The notes below the pieces were generated by a model that saw only the letters and a program-made list of their open reading frames with translations, was not told the DNA's origin and searched no databases. Below, piece after piece: positions 7,245 through 15,704 of a DNA stretch of 34,881 nt (its first letter is position 1; every line of letters begins with the position of its first letter). Both the position numbers and the translations under genes were made by a program. Source of the DNA: JBBRHH01 sp038222915 (GTDB taxonomy: Bacteria; Planctomycetota; Phycisphaerae; Tepidisphaerales; Tepidisphaeraceae); contig JBBRHH010000003.1 in the NCBI GenBank assembly GCA_038222915.1, positions 1 to 34,881 on the forward strand. The letters run 5' to 3'.

Positions 7245-7826
7245 ATGCGTCAGCAACTACGTCCCGCCGTGCTCATGTTTCTGCTCCTCACCCTGATCAC
7301 CGGCGCGGCTTATCCATTTGTTGTCACGGTAATTGCCAGAGTCGCTTTCCCCACGCAATCCGCCGGAAGCCTGCTCGCGGGCGACGCAGGCTCAAGCCTC
7401 ATCGGCCAGCCGTTTGACGATCCGCGCTACTTCTGGAGCCGTCTTTCCGCGACCGTCGACGGCGATGGCAAGCCACTGCCGTACAATGCCGCCAACTCTT
7501 CGGGGTCCAATCTTTCGCCGACCAATTCCGCGTGGACCGATGCGGTCAAAGCGCGTGTCGATGCCCTCAAGGCAGTCGATCCGGCCAACACACGCCCGAT
7601 TCCCATCGACCTCGTCACCGCTTCCGCAAGCGGCCTGGACCCCCACATCAGCCCCGCCGCCGCGGAATACCAGATCGCGCGCGTAGCGGCCGCCCGGCAT
7701 ACGACCGACGCAGTCATTCGGACACACGTTTTGCAATGCACGGAAAGCCGGCAGCTCGGTGTGCTGGGAGAGCCGCGCGTCAACGTCCTCCAGTTGAACA
7801 TCGCGCTCGACCGCGACAGCAAATAA
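7245..7826 (+). CDS. kdpC: K+-transporting ATPase subunit C
   Basis: KdpC is a single-helix periplasm-facing subunit needed for high-affinity K+ uptake. The 193-residue product starts with MRQQLRPAVLMFLLLTLITG, the membrane anchor, and has the family motifs IGQPFDDPRYFWSRLSAT, PYNAANSSGSNLSPTN and DLVTASASGLDPHISPAAAE, then ARVAAAR and a C-terminal LGEPRVNVLQLNIALD. Length is typical. AAGGAA lies about 7 nt before the ATG. It follows kdpB by 30 nt and precedes kdpD by 43 nt, so structural and sensor genes look like one transcription unit. Confidence 0.97.
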   Translation: MRQQLRPAVLMFLLLTLITGAAYPFVVTVIARVAFPTQSAGSLLAGDAGSSLIGQPFDDPRYFWSRLSATVDGDGKPLPYNAANSSGSNLSPTNSAWTDAVKARVDALKAVDPANTRPIPIDLVTASASGLDPHISPAAAEYQIARVAAARHTTDAVIRTHVLQCTESRQLGVLGEPRVNVLQLNIALDRDSK

Positions 7827-7869
7827 AATCGCCGCTCTTGCCAGGGGCTGCTAACGTCAAGGCGTTCTT

Positions 7870-10569
7870 ATGGATCTCCAGCAACGTCCAGATCCCGATC
7901 TGCTCCTCGCACAGGTGAAAGACGAGGAGGCCCGCCGCAAGCGCGGCAAACTCAAGGTGTTTTTGGGCGCAGCACCTGGCGTCGGCAAGACGTTTGCGAT
8001 GCTCGAGGAAGCGCGCAAACGCGCTGCCGAAGGCGTGCAGGTCCTTGTTGGGTATGCCGAACAACACATCCGGCCGGAAACCGAAGCGATCCTGCTGGGG
8101 ATGGACATCCTTCCCTACAAGCTCGTCGCTTATCGCGGTGCAACACTGAAGGAATTTGATCTGGACGCTGCGCTGGCCCGCCATCCGGAGTTGGTTCTGG
8201 TGGACGAGCTTGCCCACACCAATGCGGCAGGCCTGCGGCACCAGAAACGCTGGCAGGATGTGTTGGAGCTGCTCGACGCCGGCATTGACGTCTACACCAC
8301 GCTCAATGTTCAACACCTGGAAAGCCTCAATGACATCGTCGAGCGAATCACAACCATCAACGTGCGCGAAACGCTCCCCGACTCAGTTCTGGACGAGGCC
8401 GACGAAGTGGAGCTGGTGGATACGTCGCCCGAGGAGCTGATGGAGCGGCTGCGCGAGGGCAAAATCTATCGTCCTGACATCGCTGAACGCGCTGTGCGCA
8501 GCTTCTTCAATAAGGGAAACCTTCTTGCTCTTCGCGAGCTGGCGCTGCGAAAAACCGCCGAACGCGTTGATGCCCAGATGCAGGATTTCCGGCGCGACAA
8601 CTCGGTCAACACGACCTGGGCCGCGACCGAACGAATTCTCGTTTGCGTCAGTTCCAGTCCGCTTTCCGCCAAGCTCGTCCGCGCCGCCCGACGACTTTCG
8701 GCCGGCTTGAAAGCGCCCTGGGTCGCCGCGTATGTCGAAACACCCGACGGCGCGAGCCGTTCGCAACAGGATCTCGATCGCACGACGCAAACCCTTCGCC
8801 TTGCAGAGCAACTGGGAGGCGACACGGTCACGCTCTCAGGCCAAAAGGTGGCCGAAGAGCTCATCGCCTTTGCGAGGACGCGCAACATCACAAAAATCAT
8901 CATCGGCAAGCCCGAGCAGTCGCGCTGGCGCGAACTGGTCCACGGTTCGGTGGTCGATGACTTGATTCGACAGAGTGGACAAATCGATATTTACGTCATT
9001 CGCGGCGGAGAAGATGAACCCAAAGCGCCAGCCGCAGCCCGTCCGCACGAGTCCGTGAAATGGGCCGACTATGCCAAAGCTGCGTGCGCGGTCGCCGCCG
9101 CCACGGTGGTGGCGTGGCCCATGCACCGCCGCTTTGAGCTCTCCAACATCATCATGATTTATCTCCTGGCGGTCGTCGCCATCGCCACCCGCGTCGGCCG
9201 CGGGCCCGCCATTACTGCGTCCGTTCTCAGCGTCGCCGCATTCGACTTTTTCTTTGTCCCGCCCCGTTGGACGTTCGCCGTCACTGATACGCAATTCCTG
9301 GTGACCTTCACCGTCATGTTGATCGTTGCCGTCGTGATCAGCACCCTCACCGACCGCGTCCGCAAACAGGCCGTTGCGGCCCGCGCCCGCGAGCGCCGCA
9401 CCGCCGCCCTCTTTTCATTGAGCCGCGAACTGGCCGCCATCCGGCAGTTGGACGGGCTACTTGCCGCTTCCGTGCGGCAGATTTCGGAAGTGTTTGACAG
9501 CCAGTCCGTCATCATTCTTCCCAACGAAGAAAATCGTCTGGTCGTACGCGAAAAAAGCACTACCTCATTCGACATCGATGAAAAGGAGCTTGCCACTGCG
9601 CAATGGGTCTTTGAACACCGCCAGCCCGCCGGCATCAACACCACAACCCTCCCCGCCGCGCGTGCCCTCTATCTCCCACTGGTCGGTTCTCAGGGCACCG
9701 TCGGCGTTCTGGGAATATGCCCCGCCGATGCTTCAACGTTGCGGCATCCGGAGCAACGCCGGCTGCTTGAAACATTCGCCTCGCAGTCCGCTGTCGCGAT
9801 CGAACGCGCCAATCTCGCTGAACAGGCGCGCAGTGCGTGGGAAAGGGTCGAAACAGAGTTTATGCGGAACACGCTGCTGTCCAGCGTCAGTCACGACCTG
9901 CGTACTCCCCTCGCGTCCATCATTGGCGCGGCCAGCGCGCTGACTGAATCAGATTCGGTGTTAACAGAGCAATCACGGCATGAATTGGCCGACACCATTT
10001 GTGAGGAATCCGAACGCATGGATCGCCTCATCAATAACCTCCTTGACATGACCCGTCTCGAATCGGGCGGCCTGCTCCTCAAGAAGGAATGGCAGCCGAT
10101 CCAGGAAGTGGTGGGCTCGGCGCTTCATCATTTTCGCAAGCGGCTCGCCGGCCGGGAAGTGGCTGTCAATGTCCCGGCGACCTCGTCCCTGGTACCGATC
10201 GACGCGGTGGCCATCGAGCAGGTGCTCATCAACCTTCTCGACAACGCGCTGCAGTACACGCCTGCCGCAAGCCCATTGGAGATCAATGCCGCCGAAGCCG
10301 ACAACAATATTGTCCTTCAGGTTCTCGACCACGGCCCGGGCCTGCCGCCTGGCAAAGAAGAGCAGGTCTTCCAGAAATTCTTCCGGTCTCATCCCGCCAA
10401 CACCATTCAAGGCAGCCGTGGGATCGGATTGGGCCTGGCCATCTGCCGCGGTATTGTAGAAGCCCACGGCGGGACGATAACTGCCCAAAACCGCCCCGAT
10501 GGCGGCGCACTGTTCCGTCTCACGCTTCCCCTCACCGGCACGCCTCCGGAACTTCGCCCGGGGGACTAA
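7870..10569 (+). CDS. kdpD: Osmosensitive K+ channel sensor histidine kinase KdpD
   Basis: KdpD is the membrane histidine kinase that controls kdp expression in response to K+ limitation and turgor. The 899 residues show an N-terminal KdpD domain with Walker A GAAPGVGKT (33-41) and Walker B ELVLVDELAHTN (107-118), a universal-stress-protein-like domain (about 255-370), and four closely spaced membrane helices (about 398-500). A GAF-like domain follows (about 525-655), then HisKA with SVSHDLRTPLAS and phospho-acceptor His675, and the ATPase domain with NLLDNALQYTP (N box near 788), DHGPGLPPGKEE and GIGLGLAICRGIVEAHGG. Domain order and length match full-length KdpD. The stop codon is directly followed by an ATG in the kdpE frame. 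It should phosphorylate the adjacent KdpE. Confidence 0.97.
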   Translation: MDLQQRPDPDLLLAQVKDEEARRKRGKLKVFLGAAPGVGKTFAMLEEARKRAAEGVQVLVGYAEQHIRPETEAILLGMDILPYKLVAYRGATLKEFDLDAALARHPELVLVDELAHTNAAGLRHQKRWQDVLELLDAGIDVYTTLNVQHLESLNDIVERITTINVRETLPDSVLDEADEVELVDTSPEELMERLREGKIYRPDIAERAVRSFFNKGNLLALRELALRKTAERVDAQMQDFRRDNSVNTTWAATERILVCVSSSPLSAKLVRAARRLSAGLKAPWVAAYVETPDGASRSQQDLDRTTQTLRLAEQLGGDTVTLSGQKVAEELIAFARTRNITKIIIGKPEQSRWRELVHGSVVDDLIRQSGQIDIYVIRGGEDEPKAPAAARPHESVKWADYAKAACAVAAATVVAWPMHRRFELSNIIMIYLLAVVAIATRVGRGPAITASVLSVAAFDFFFVPPRWTFAVTDTQFLVTFTVMLIVAVVISTLTDRVRKQAVAARARERRTAALFSLSRELAAIRQLDGLLAASVRQISEVFDSQSVIILPNEENRLVVREKSTTSFDIDEKELATAQWVFEHRQPAGINTTTLPAARALYLPLVGSQGTVGVLGICPADASTLRHPEQRRLLETFASQSAVAIERANLAEQARSAWERVETEFMRNTLLSSVSHDLRTPLASIIGAASALTESDSVLTEQSRHELADTICEESERMDRLINNLLDMTRLESGGLLLKKEWQPIQEVVGSALHHFRKRLAGREVAVNVPATSSLVPIDAVAIEQVLINLLDNALQYTPAASPLEINAAEADNNIVLQVLDHGPGLPPGKEEQVFQKFFRSHPANTIQGSRGIGLGLAICRGIVEAHGGTITAQNRPDGGALFRLTLPLTGTPPELRPGD

Positions 10570-10593
10570 ATGGCGGACTCTACGGAGCATCGT

Positions 10594-11295
10594 ATGTCAG
10601 ACACCGCGCCCGTCATCCTGGCCATCGAAGACGAAGTCCCCATCCGCAAGTTCCTCCGCGTCAGCCTCGCCAGCCAGGGTTATCATCTGGTGGAAAGTGA
10701 AACGGCCAGGGACGGTTTGATACAGGCCGCCAGCCGCCAACCCGACCTGATCATCCTGGATTTGGGCCTTCCTGACATGGATGGCGTCGAGGTGCTTCAG
10801 CAGTTGCGTGAATGGTCCAAGACGCCCGTCATTGTTGTTTCCGCCCGCGGTCGCGAGCAGGACAAGATTGCCGCCCTCGACGCCGGTGCGGATGATTATT
10901 TGACCAAACCCTTCGCCGTTGGCGAACTCATGGCGCGTATCCGCGTCGCCCTCCGCCACTCGGCCATCGCTAATTCAGAAAATGCCAGCCCGATTTTCAT
11001 CACCGGCGATCTTCGCGTTGATCTCCTGCGCCGCGACGTGAACGTCGCCGGCAGGGCCGTTCACCTCACGCCCAACGAGTTCAAGCTTCTGACCGTGCTG
11101 GTGAAGCACGCGGGCATGGTCATGACCCATCGCCAGCTCCTTAAAGAAGTGTGGGGGCCGGGCTCGGGCAACGAAACGCACTACCTCCGCGTCTACATGA
11201 ACCAGCTTCGCCAGAAATTGGAAGATGTGCCGGCCCGCCCAAAATACCTGTTGACCGAGCCCGGCGTAGGCTATCGGCTTTTCTGCAGCGAATAG
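10594..11295 (+). CDS. kdpE: KDP operon response regulator KdpE
   Basis: KdpE is an OmpR-type response regulator activating the kdp operon. The receiver domain has the acidic pair in AIEDEVPIRKFLRVSLASQG, the phospho-acceptor in ILDLGLPDMDG, and the conserved Lys in DDYLTKPFAVGELMARIR. The C-terminal winged helix includes LTPNEFKLLTVLVKHAGMVM and ends LLTEPGVGYRLF. I chose the ATG at 10594, not the in-frame ATG at 10570, because GGAG (10584-10587) lies 6 nt before it and the phosphorylated Asp then falls at residue 56, close to the E. coli position. The earlier ATG touches the kdpD stop and remains possible; it would add eight residues. The product has 233 residues. Confidence 0.96.
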   Translation: MSDTAPVILAIEDEVPIRKFLRVSLASQGYHLVESETARDGLIQAASRQPDLIILDLGLPDMDGVEVLQQLREWSKTPVIVVSARGREQDKIAALDAGADDYLTKPFAVGELMARIRVALRHSAIANSENASPIFITGDLRVDLLRRDVNVAGRAVHLTPNEFKLLTVLVKHAGMVMTHRQLLKEVWGPGSGNETHYLRVYMNQLRQKLEDVPARPKYLLTEPGVGYRLFCSE

Positions 11296-11301
11296 ACCCG
11301 C

Positions 11302-11718
11302 TCAATTGGGAGCAGGCAACTTCAGATCCGCTCGCCCAAATTTCCGGCGCAGCCAATTCAATGGCCCCAGGATCCACCTTCGCCCGGCCAGTTTTCTTTC
11401 AAGCTTCCGCTTCCCCGGAAAATCCAAAAGCAGAATCCCCACGAGAAGCATGACCAAACCCGGTCCAGGCACCAACGGCACCGACATCAGCAGACCAAGC
11501 GCCAGAAGTATCACGCCCAGGATATTCTTGCCAATGGCCATCAAAACCCGCATCGCGATGCTGCGCTGCACCCCATGACCGGCATGATCCTCCGTACTGG
11601 TGAGATAATCCTCCGGTAGCCGCACGACCACAATCCCCGCTGCAACGGTGCTCACGATCAATACCCCAACGGAAAATCCCGCGAGCAGCCAGACATGATC
11701 TTTGGCCCAGTTCAGCAC
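11302..11718 (-). CDS. PGPGW-type small membrane protein
   Basis: This 138-residue inner-membrane protein is convergent with kdpE, with only 6 nt between the stops. The N-terminal helix is WLLAGFSVGVLIVSTVAAGI. A central amphipathic region follows, then NILGVILLALGLLMSVP, and the segment VPGPGLVMLLVGILLLDFPG. The last resembles the PGPGW family (PF09656), in which a PGPG turn precedes a hydrophobic helix; here the Trp is Leu. The tail is very basic (KRKLERKL, LNWLRRKFGRADLK), consistent with a cytoplasmic side. Function of the family is unknown. The frame and hydrophobicity pattern make it a real gene with good confidence. Confidence 0.8.
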   Translation of the reverse strand: MLNWAKDHVWLLAGFSVGVLIVSTVAAGIVVVRLPEDYLTSTEDHAGHGVQRSIAMRVLMAIGKNILGVILLALGLLMSVPLVPGPGLVMLLVGILLLDFPGKRKLERKLAGRRWILGPLNWLRRKFGRADLKLPAPN

Positions 11719-11872
11719 GCCCTATTGAAGGCCCATCGAATTCAACAAGCGCGGCGTCGACGGAAATGTCTTGCCACAAACGATCCCCTGCATCGGTAGA
11801 AACCCCCGTCGGCCACGTTGGCCGGGACGCGAGCGCTGGCCGGAAAACGCAACATCCACTACCATTTTCCTC

Positions 11873-12958
11873 ATGCCCAATTCACCTGTTTCGGAATCAA
11901 AAATCCGCGCCGCCCGCGAAGCACTCGACGCTCACGTCAAGGAAATCGTCGCGTGGCACTTCGACCCCGCCACCGGCTGCGAATTCTGGCTGAATCATGC
12001 CGCCAAGGCCGGCTTTGATCCGCGTAAGGAGGTCCAGAACTTCGCCGACCTCAAAAAGTTCGGTTACTTCGAAGATGAATGGCTCCGCGGCGGGCCCGTC
12101 CGCCGATGGCTCCCCAAAGGCCTCGCCGGCAAGCCGGCCTATGTCTTCGAAACCGGCGGCAGCACCGGCGTCCCCAAGAGCCGCCTGCAGATCAACGATT
12201 TCCGCATCGACTACGAGAACTTCTCCAAAACGCTCTCGGATGAAACATTTCCGAAAGGCTCAGACTGGCTCATGCTCGGTCCATCCGGCCCGCGCCGCCT
12301 CCGTCTCGCCATCGAACACCTCGCCCAACATCGCGGCGGTATCAGCTTCTGCCTCGACCTCGACCCGCGCTGGGTCATCAAGGTCATCAAGCGCGGCGAA
12401 ATTCAGGAAGCCAACGCATACAAGGCCCACTGCATCGACCAGGCCCTGACCATCTTGCGCAGCAATCCGAACATCAAGTGCATGTTCACCACCCCCAAGC
12501 TCCTGGAAGCCCTCGCCGAGAAAATCGACCTCGCCCACTACGGGATCAAAGGCATCTTCTGCGGCGGCACCGAGCTCACCCCGCAATACCACCGCTTCGC
12601 CCGCGAAGAACTCTGCCCCGGCATCGACTTCGTCCCCACCTACGGCAACACCCTCATGGGCCTCGCCACCCACAAGCCTTTCGACCCGGCCGATAACTAC
12701 GAAGTCATCTACCACGCCCCCCAGCCCCGCGCCGTTCTCGAAGTCGTCGACAAAGATGACTCAGAAAAAATGGCCGAATACGGCCAATGGGGCCGCGTCC
12801 GACTCACCACCCTGACCAAAGAAACCTTCATCCCCCGCTTCCTCGAACGCGACGAAGCCATCCGCCGCCCCCCATGCGAACCCTACCCCTGGGACGGCTG
12901 CGGAAACGTGCGGCCGTTCAGCGGCTTTGCGGGGACGGTCGTCGAAGGCGTTTATTGA
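11873..12958 (+). CDS. Short ANL-superfamily adenylating enzyme (EhpF/PaaK/LuxE-like)
   Basis: ANL enzymes activate carboxylic acids as acyl-adenylates. The 361-residue product has the ATP-phosphate loop TGGSTGVPK (94-102), GGTELTPQYH (231-240), the aromatic/Thr motif PTYGNTLMG (255-263) and a YGQWGRVRLTTLTKETFIPR segment (303-322) like that of phenylacetate-CoA ligases. It stops where the large ANL domain ends: the C-terminal domain with the usual catalytic Lys is short or absent. This recalls EhpF of phenazine biosynthesis and LuxE-type acyl activators more than a full CoA ligase. I use the ATG at 11873; upstream in-frame sequence is low in coding character, and a TACCAT box lies 7 nt before this ATG. 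An aldehyde dehydrogenase and an alcohol dehydrogenase follow, suggesting acid activation for reduction. The substrate is unknown. Confidence 0.82.
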   Translation: MPNSPVSESKIRAAREALDAHVKEIVAWHFDPATGCEFWLNHAAKAGFDPRKEVQNFADLKKFGYFEDEWLRGGPVRRWLPKGLAGKPAYVFETGGSTGVPKSRLQINDFRIDYENFSKTLSDETFPKGSDWLMLGPSGPRRLRLAIEHLAQHRGGISFCLDLDPRWVIKVIKRGEIQEANAYKAHCIDQALTILRSNPNIKCMFTTPKLLEALAEKIDLAHYGIKGIFCGGTELTPQYHRFAREELCPGIDFVPTYGNTLMGLATHKPFDPADNYEVIYHAPQPRAVLEVVDKDDSEKMAEYGQWGRVRLTTLTKETFIPRFLERDEAIRRPPCEPYPWDGCGNVRPFSGFAGTVVEGVY

Positions 12959-12979
12959 TCGTGGCGGCGATCGCTTGCG

Positions 12980-12985
12980 TATAAT
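12980..12985 (+). promoter_or_regulatory. -10 box TATAAT, 8 nt before the Uma2 start codon
   Basis: A consensus TATAAT preceded by GCG ends 8 nt before the ATG at 12994, so transcription would begin at or within a base or two of the start codon. TTGATC at 12955-12960 is a possible -35 box, with a longish 19-nt spacer. No Shine-Dalgarno sequence is seen. This is the clearest member of a group of leaderless-type starts in the window. Confidence 0.55.
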
Positions 12986-12993
12986 GGGCAGCT

Positions 12994-13578
12994 ATGCCAA
13001 TTGTCAGCACCGCATTGATGACTGCCTGTCAATTCCTACAACTTGGGAAGGACCCGCCAGGTGTCCGTCTTGAGTTGGTCAACGGTGAGGTGGCAGTCAG
13101 TCCAAGCCCAAGTCCAGAGCATTCCGGCGTTGATACTGAGCTTCGCACTCTTCTGAACGTCCATGTTAGGAAGTATGACCTGGGACGGATCTTCGGCGAT
13201 GTCGACACGATCTTCGACGACCACAACGTCCGCCGCCCTGACATGACGTTTTTTTCAAAGGCCCGCCTCAATTTGGTTGGCAAGAAAGCCATGCAGGGTC
13301 CTCCCGATCTCTGCGTCGAAATCATCAGCCCGAGCAGCAGCACAATCGACCGCGTGGACAAGTTTGAACAATACCAGGCTGGCGGCGTCGCTCACTACTG
13401 GGTGATCGATCCCCGCGATCGCAGCATCGAAGGCTACAAACTCCGCCGCGGCAAATATGTGCTCACAGGCAAAGGCGCTGGCAACGACATTGTTCGCCTT
13501 CCGCCTTTCGCAAATTTGAAAATTCCACTCGGCGAGCTTTGGCTTCCCGATTTCAGCATCCGTCAAAAGCGCATCTGA
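12994..13578 (+). CDS. Uma2-family (DUF820) restriction-endonuclease-like protein
   Basis: Uma2 proteins carry a PD-(D/E)XK nuclease-type fold, are abundant in planctomycetes and cyanobacteria, and have largely unknown roles. The 194 residues contain RLELVNGEVAVSPSPSPEHS near the N-terminus, RRPDMTFFSKARL with the metal-binding Asp, PPDLCVEIISPSSSTIDRVD with the Glu, and the downstream K in VDKFEQYQAGGVAHYWVIDP, the usual order for the family. It lies 35 nt after the ligase gene and 9 nt before the aldehyde dehydrogenase. Its base composition is lower in GC and its codons less C-ending than those of its neighbours, so it was probably inserted. It has its own apparent promoter. Confidence 0.9.
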   Translation: MPIVSTALMTACQFLQLGKDPPGVRLELVNGEVAVSPSPSPEHSGVDTELRTLLNVHVRKYDLGRIFGDVDTIFDDHNVRRPDMTFFSKARLNLVGKKAMQGPPDLCVEIISPSSSTIDRVDKFEQYQAGGVAHYWVIDPRDRSIEGYKLRRGKYVLTGKGAGNDIVRLPPFANLKIPLGELWLPDFSIRQKRI

Positions 13579-13587
13579 GAATAACCC

Positions 13588-15003
13588 ATGCTCAACATCC
13601 CCATCCTACGCAACGGCCAACCCTACGAATCCGTCGACAAAATCCAGATCCTCCACCACGCCACCGGCGAGGTCGTCGCCAACGTCTCGCAGGCCAACGC
13701 CGGCCTCATCAGCCGCGACATCCATCGCATGGATTACAACATCCTCGAACAGTTCACCATGAAAGAACTGCTCGCCATCTGCAAAAAGGCGGCCGCCAAT
13801 TTCATGACCGCCACGCTTCCGCTCGGCGACTCCAAACAATCCTTCGACGACTACGTCACCCAACTCTCCGCCACCACCGGCATGCCCCAGGCCCTCTGCC
13901 GCCTGAACGCCCAGAAAATCCATCGCGTCATGGACGAAATGAACCTCATCGTCGCCGGCCTCACCCGCGGCTTCGATCTCTCCATCCTCGACCAGGGTTA
14001 CGGCGACGATGAAGGTCGAACCCTCTCCTGGTTTCGCGAAGCCCGCGTTTTCGGCGCAGTCCTCCCCAGCAATTCCCCCGGCGTCCACTCCCTCTGGATT
14101 CCCGCCATCGCCCTCAAAACACCCATCGCCCTCAAGCCAGGCCGCGAAGAACCCTGGACCCCGTACCGAGTCATCGAATCCCTCGCCGCCGCCGGCATCC
14201 CCCGCGAGGCCTTCGGCTTCTACCCCACCGATCACGGCGGCGCTGGCACGCTTCTCCAGTGCGTCGATCGCGCCATGCTCTTCGGCGACTCCTCCACCAC
14301 CAAAGCCTATAGCCACGACACCCGCATCGAGGTCCACGGGCCCGGCTACAGCAAAGTCATCCTCGGCGACGACGCCGCCGGTGAGTGGGAAAAATACATC
14401 GATATCATTGCCGGCTCCATCGCCGCCAACGGCGGCCGATCCTGCATCAACGCCTCCTCCGTCTGGACACCGCGCAACGGAAAGAAGATCGCCGAAGCCC
14501 TCGCCGAGAAGCTTGGCACAATCCAGGCCCTCCCCGCCGACAACCCCGACGCGAAGATCGCCGCCTTCGCCAACGCCGGCATGGCCACCCGCATCTCCTC
14601 CATGATCGATCAACTCCTCCCCGGAGCTGAAGAGCTCACGCTAAAAACACGCGGCACACCGCGCCTCGTCCAGAACGGCCGCTGCGCTTATCTGCTGCCA
14701 ACCATCATGTGGTGCCCCGACCGCGAACATCCGCTCTCTACAAAAGAATTCCTCTTCCCCTACGCCGCCGTCGTCGAATGTCCGACAAAAGAAACGCCCT
14801 CAAGCATCGGCCCAACCCTCGTCGCATCCGCCATCACCGCCGACAAAAAATTCCAACGCGCCCTCATGGCCTGTCCGGATATAGACCGCTTAAACCTCGG
14901 CCCCATCCCCACGTTTCGCCTCAGCTGGGACCAACCCCACGAAGGGAACCTGTTCGAGCATCTGTACCGACAACGGGCATTTCAGGCCGAAGCGGTTGGA
15001 TAA
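13588..15003 (+). CDS. Aldehyde dehydrogenase-superfamily acyl reductase
   Basis: The ALDH fold uses NAD(P) to interconvert aldehydes with acids or activated acyl groups. The 471-residue protein has the cofactor-site motif VLPSNSPGVHSLWIPAIALK (158-177, Asn162), LKPGREEPWTPYRVIESLAA (182-201), Glu248 in IEVHGPGYSKVI, the nucleophile Cys286 in NGGRSCIN, and STKEFLFPYAAVV (384-396), corresponding to the usual EEIFGP segment. It starts directly in ALDH-like sequence without an export signal. Adjacency to an adenylating enzyme that lacks a CoA-ligase C-domain and to an alcohol dehydrogenase suggests it works in the reducing direction, like LuxC or EhpG; this is inference. An ordinary aldehyde dehydrogenase is the alternative. 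It begins 9 nt after the Uma2 stop. Confidence 0.85.
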   Translation: MLNIPILRNGQPYESVDKIQILHHATGEVVANVSQANAGLISRDIHRMDYNILEQFTMKELLAICKKAAANFMTATLPLGDSKQSFDDYVTQLSATTGMPQALCRLNAQKIHRVMDEMNLIVAGLTRGFDLSILDQGYGDDEGRTLSWFREARVFGAVLPSNSPGVHSLWIPAIALKTPIALKPGREEPWTPYRVIESLAAAGIPREAFGFYPTDHGGAGTLLQCVDRAMLFGDSSTTKAYSHDTRIEVHGPGYSKVILGDDAAGEWEKYIDIIAGSIAANGGRSCINASSVWTPRNGKKIAEALAEKLGTIQALPADNPDAKIAAFANAGMATRISSMIDQLLPGAEELTLKTRGTPRLVQNGRCAYLLPTIMWCPDREHPLSTKEFLFPYAAVVECPTKETPSSIGPTLVASAITADKKFQRALMACPDIDRLNLGPIPTFRLSWDQPHEGNLFEHLYRQRAFQAEAVG

Positions 15004-15045
15004 CCGAAGCATTGCCTGGGCGTATACTTCTATCGGAGGTTTCCA

Positions 15046-15309
15046 ATGAGCCGAACCACCCTGGAAGAAATCGAATATCTAGCCTCGCAATTGAGCAGTC
15101 AGGACCAGCGTGCGCTCATCGAACGGCTGGCCTCTCGGATAAATGTGGAGTTGCCTAGGCAGGAGAAGAAACTGATCGACCTACGCGACCGCTACAAAGG
15201 AAGCTTCCCGGAAGACTTTGATCTCGACGCAGTTCTTCACGAGATTCGTTCAGAATGGCTGGAGGAGCTTGACGAACTCTCCGACAATGGGCCGGAGAAG
15301 CCGGCATGA
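15046..15309 (+). CDS. VapB-like antitoxin
   Basis: This 87-residue acidic protein has a strong ribosome-binding site (GGAGG at 15034-15038) and overlaps the PIN toxin gene by 4 nt (ATGA). The start MSRTTLEEIEYLASQLSSQD, followed by QRALIERLASRI, is a short amphipathic helical segment of the kind found in antitoxin dimerisation domains. The C-terminal half (PEDFDLDAVLHEIRSEWLEE) is acidic and is the likely toxin-binding arm. The assignment rests on size, charge and coupling to the toxin; I cannot name its fold family. The lower GC and different codon use suggest it arrived with the toxin. Confidence 0.75.
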   Translation: MSRTTLEEIEYLASQLSSQDQRALIERLASRINVELPRQEKKLIDLRDRYKGSFPEDFDLDAVLHEIRSEWLEELDELSDNGPEKPA

Positions 15310-15698
15310 ATAGGTATGTTGCCGACACCCATGCACTTTTTTGGTACCTGACCAACTCCAGCAAACTAGGGCCAAATGCGATGCGTGCTTTTGAAGAGGG
15401 TGCACAGGGTTCGTCGATTATCTACGTGCCCAGTATCGTTCTCGCGGAATTTTATCTCGTCAATTCAAAGTTCAACAGACCCCTCGACTTTGGTCAGGTC
15501 ATTCAACAGTTGGATTCAGGCACTCAGTACGTACTGCTCTCGTTCGCTCCCTATGACACCATTGACTTTGACACCGACAGCGCCGTGCCGGAAATGCATG
15601 ACCGCATCATTGCTGGCGCAGCGCGCCGGTTGGGTGCGGGATTGATTACCCGCGATCGAACGATCATCCGTCACGCTGGTGTCCCAATCATTTGGTAG
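15306..15698 (+). CDS. vapC: PIN-domain toxin, VapC-like ribonuclease
   Basis: PIN-domain toxins are Mg2+-dependent RNases that cut tRNA or other RNA when freed from the antitoxin. The 130-residue protein has the four acidic positions expected: Asp7 in VADTHALFWYL, Glu48 in PSIVLAEFYL, Asp99 in MHDRIIAGAARRLGAGLITR, and Asp117 in TRDRTI. It ends APYDTI...HAGVPIIW, with a typical final strand. The start overlaps the antitoxin stop by ATGA. The pair lies between the aldehyde and alcohol dehydrogenase genes, on the same strand and with only 6 nt to the next ATG, so it may be co-transcribed with the metabolic genes. Confidence 0.88.
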   Translation: MNRYVADTHALFWYLTNSSKLGPNAMRAFEEGAQGSSIIYVPSIVLAEFYLVNSKFNRPLDFGQVIQQLDSGTQYVLLSFAPYDTIDFDTDSAVPEMHDRIIAGAARRLGAGLITRDRTIIRHAGVPIIW

Positions 15699-15704
15699 TT
15701 GCTC

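Noticed and set aside
13606..14613. 335-codon open frame antisense to the aldehyde dehydrogenase
   Set aside because: Gly/Asp/Val-rich artefact of C-ending codons on the coding strand.
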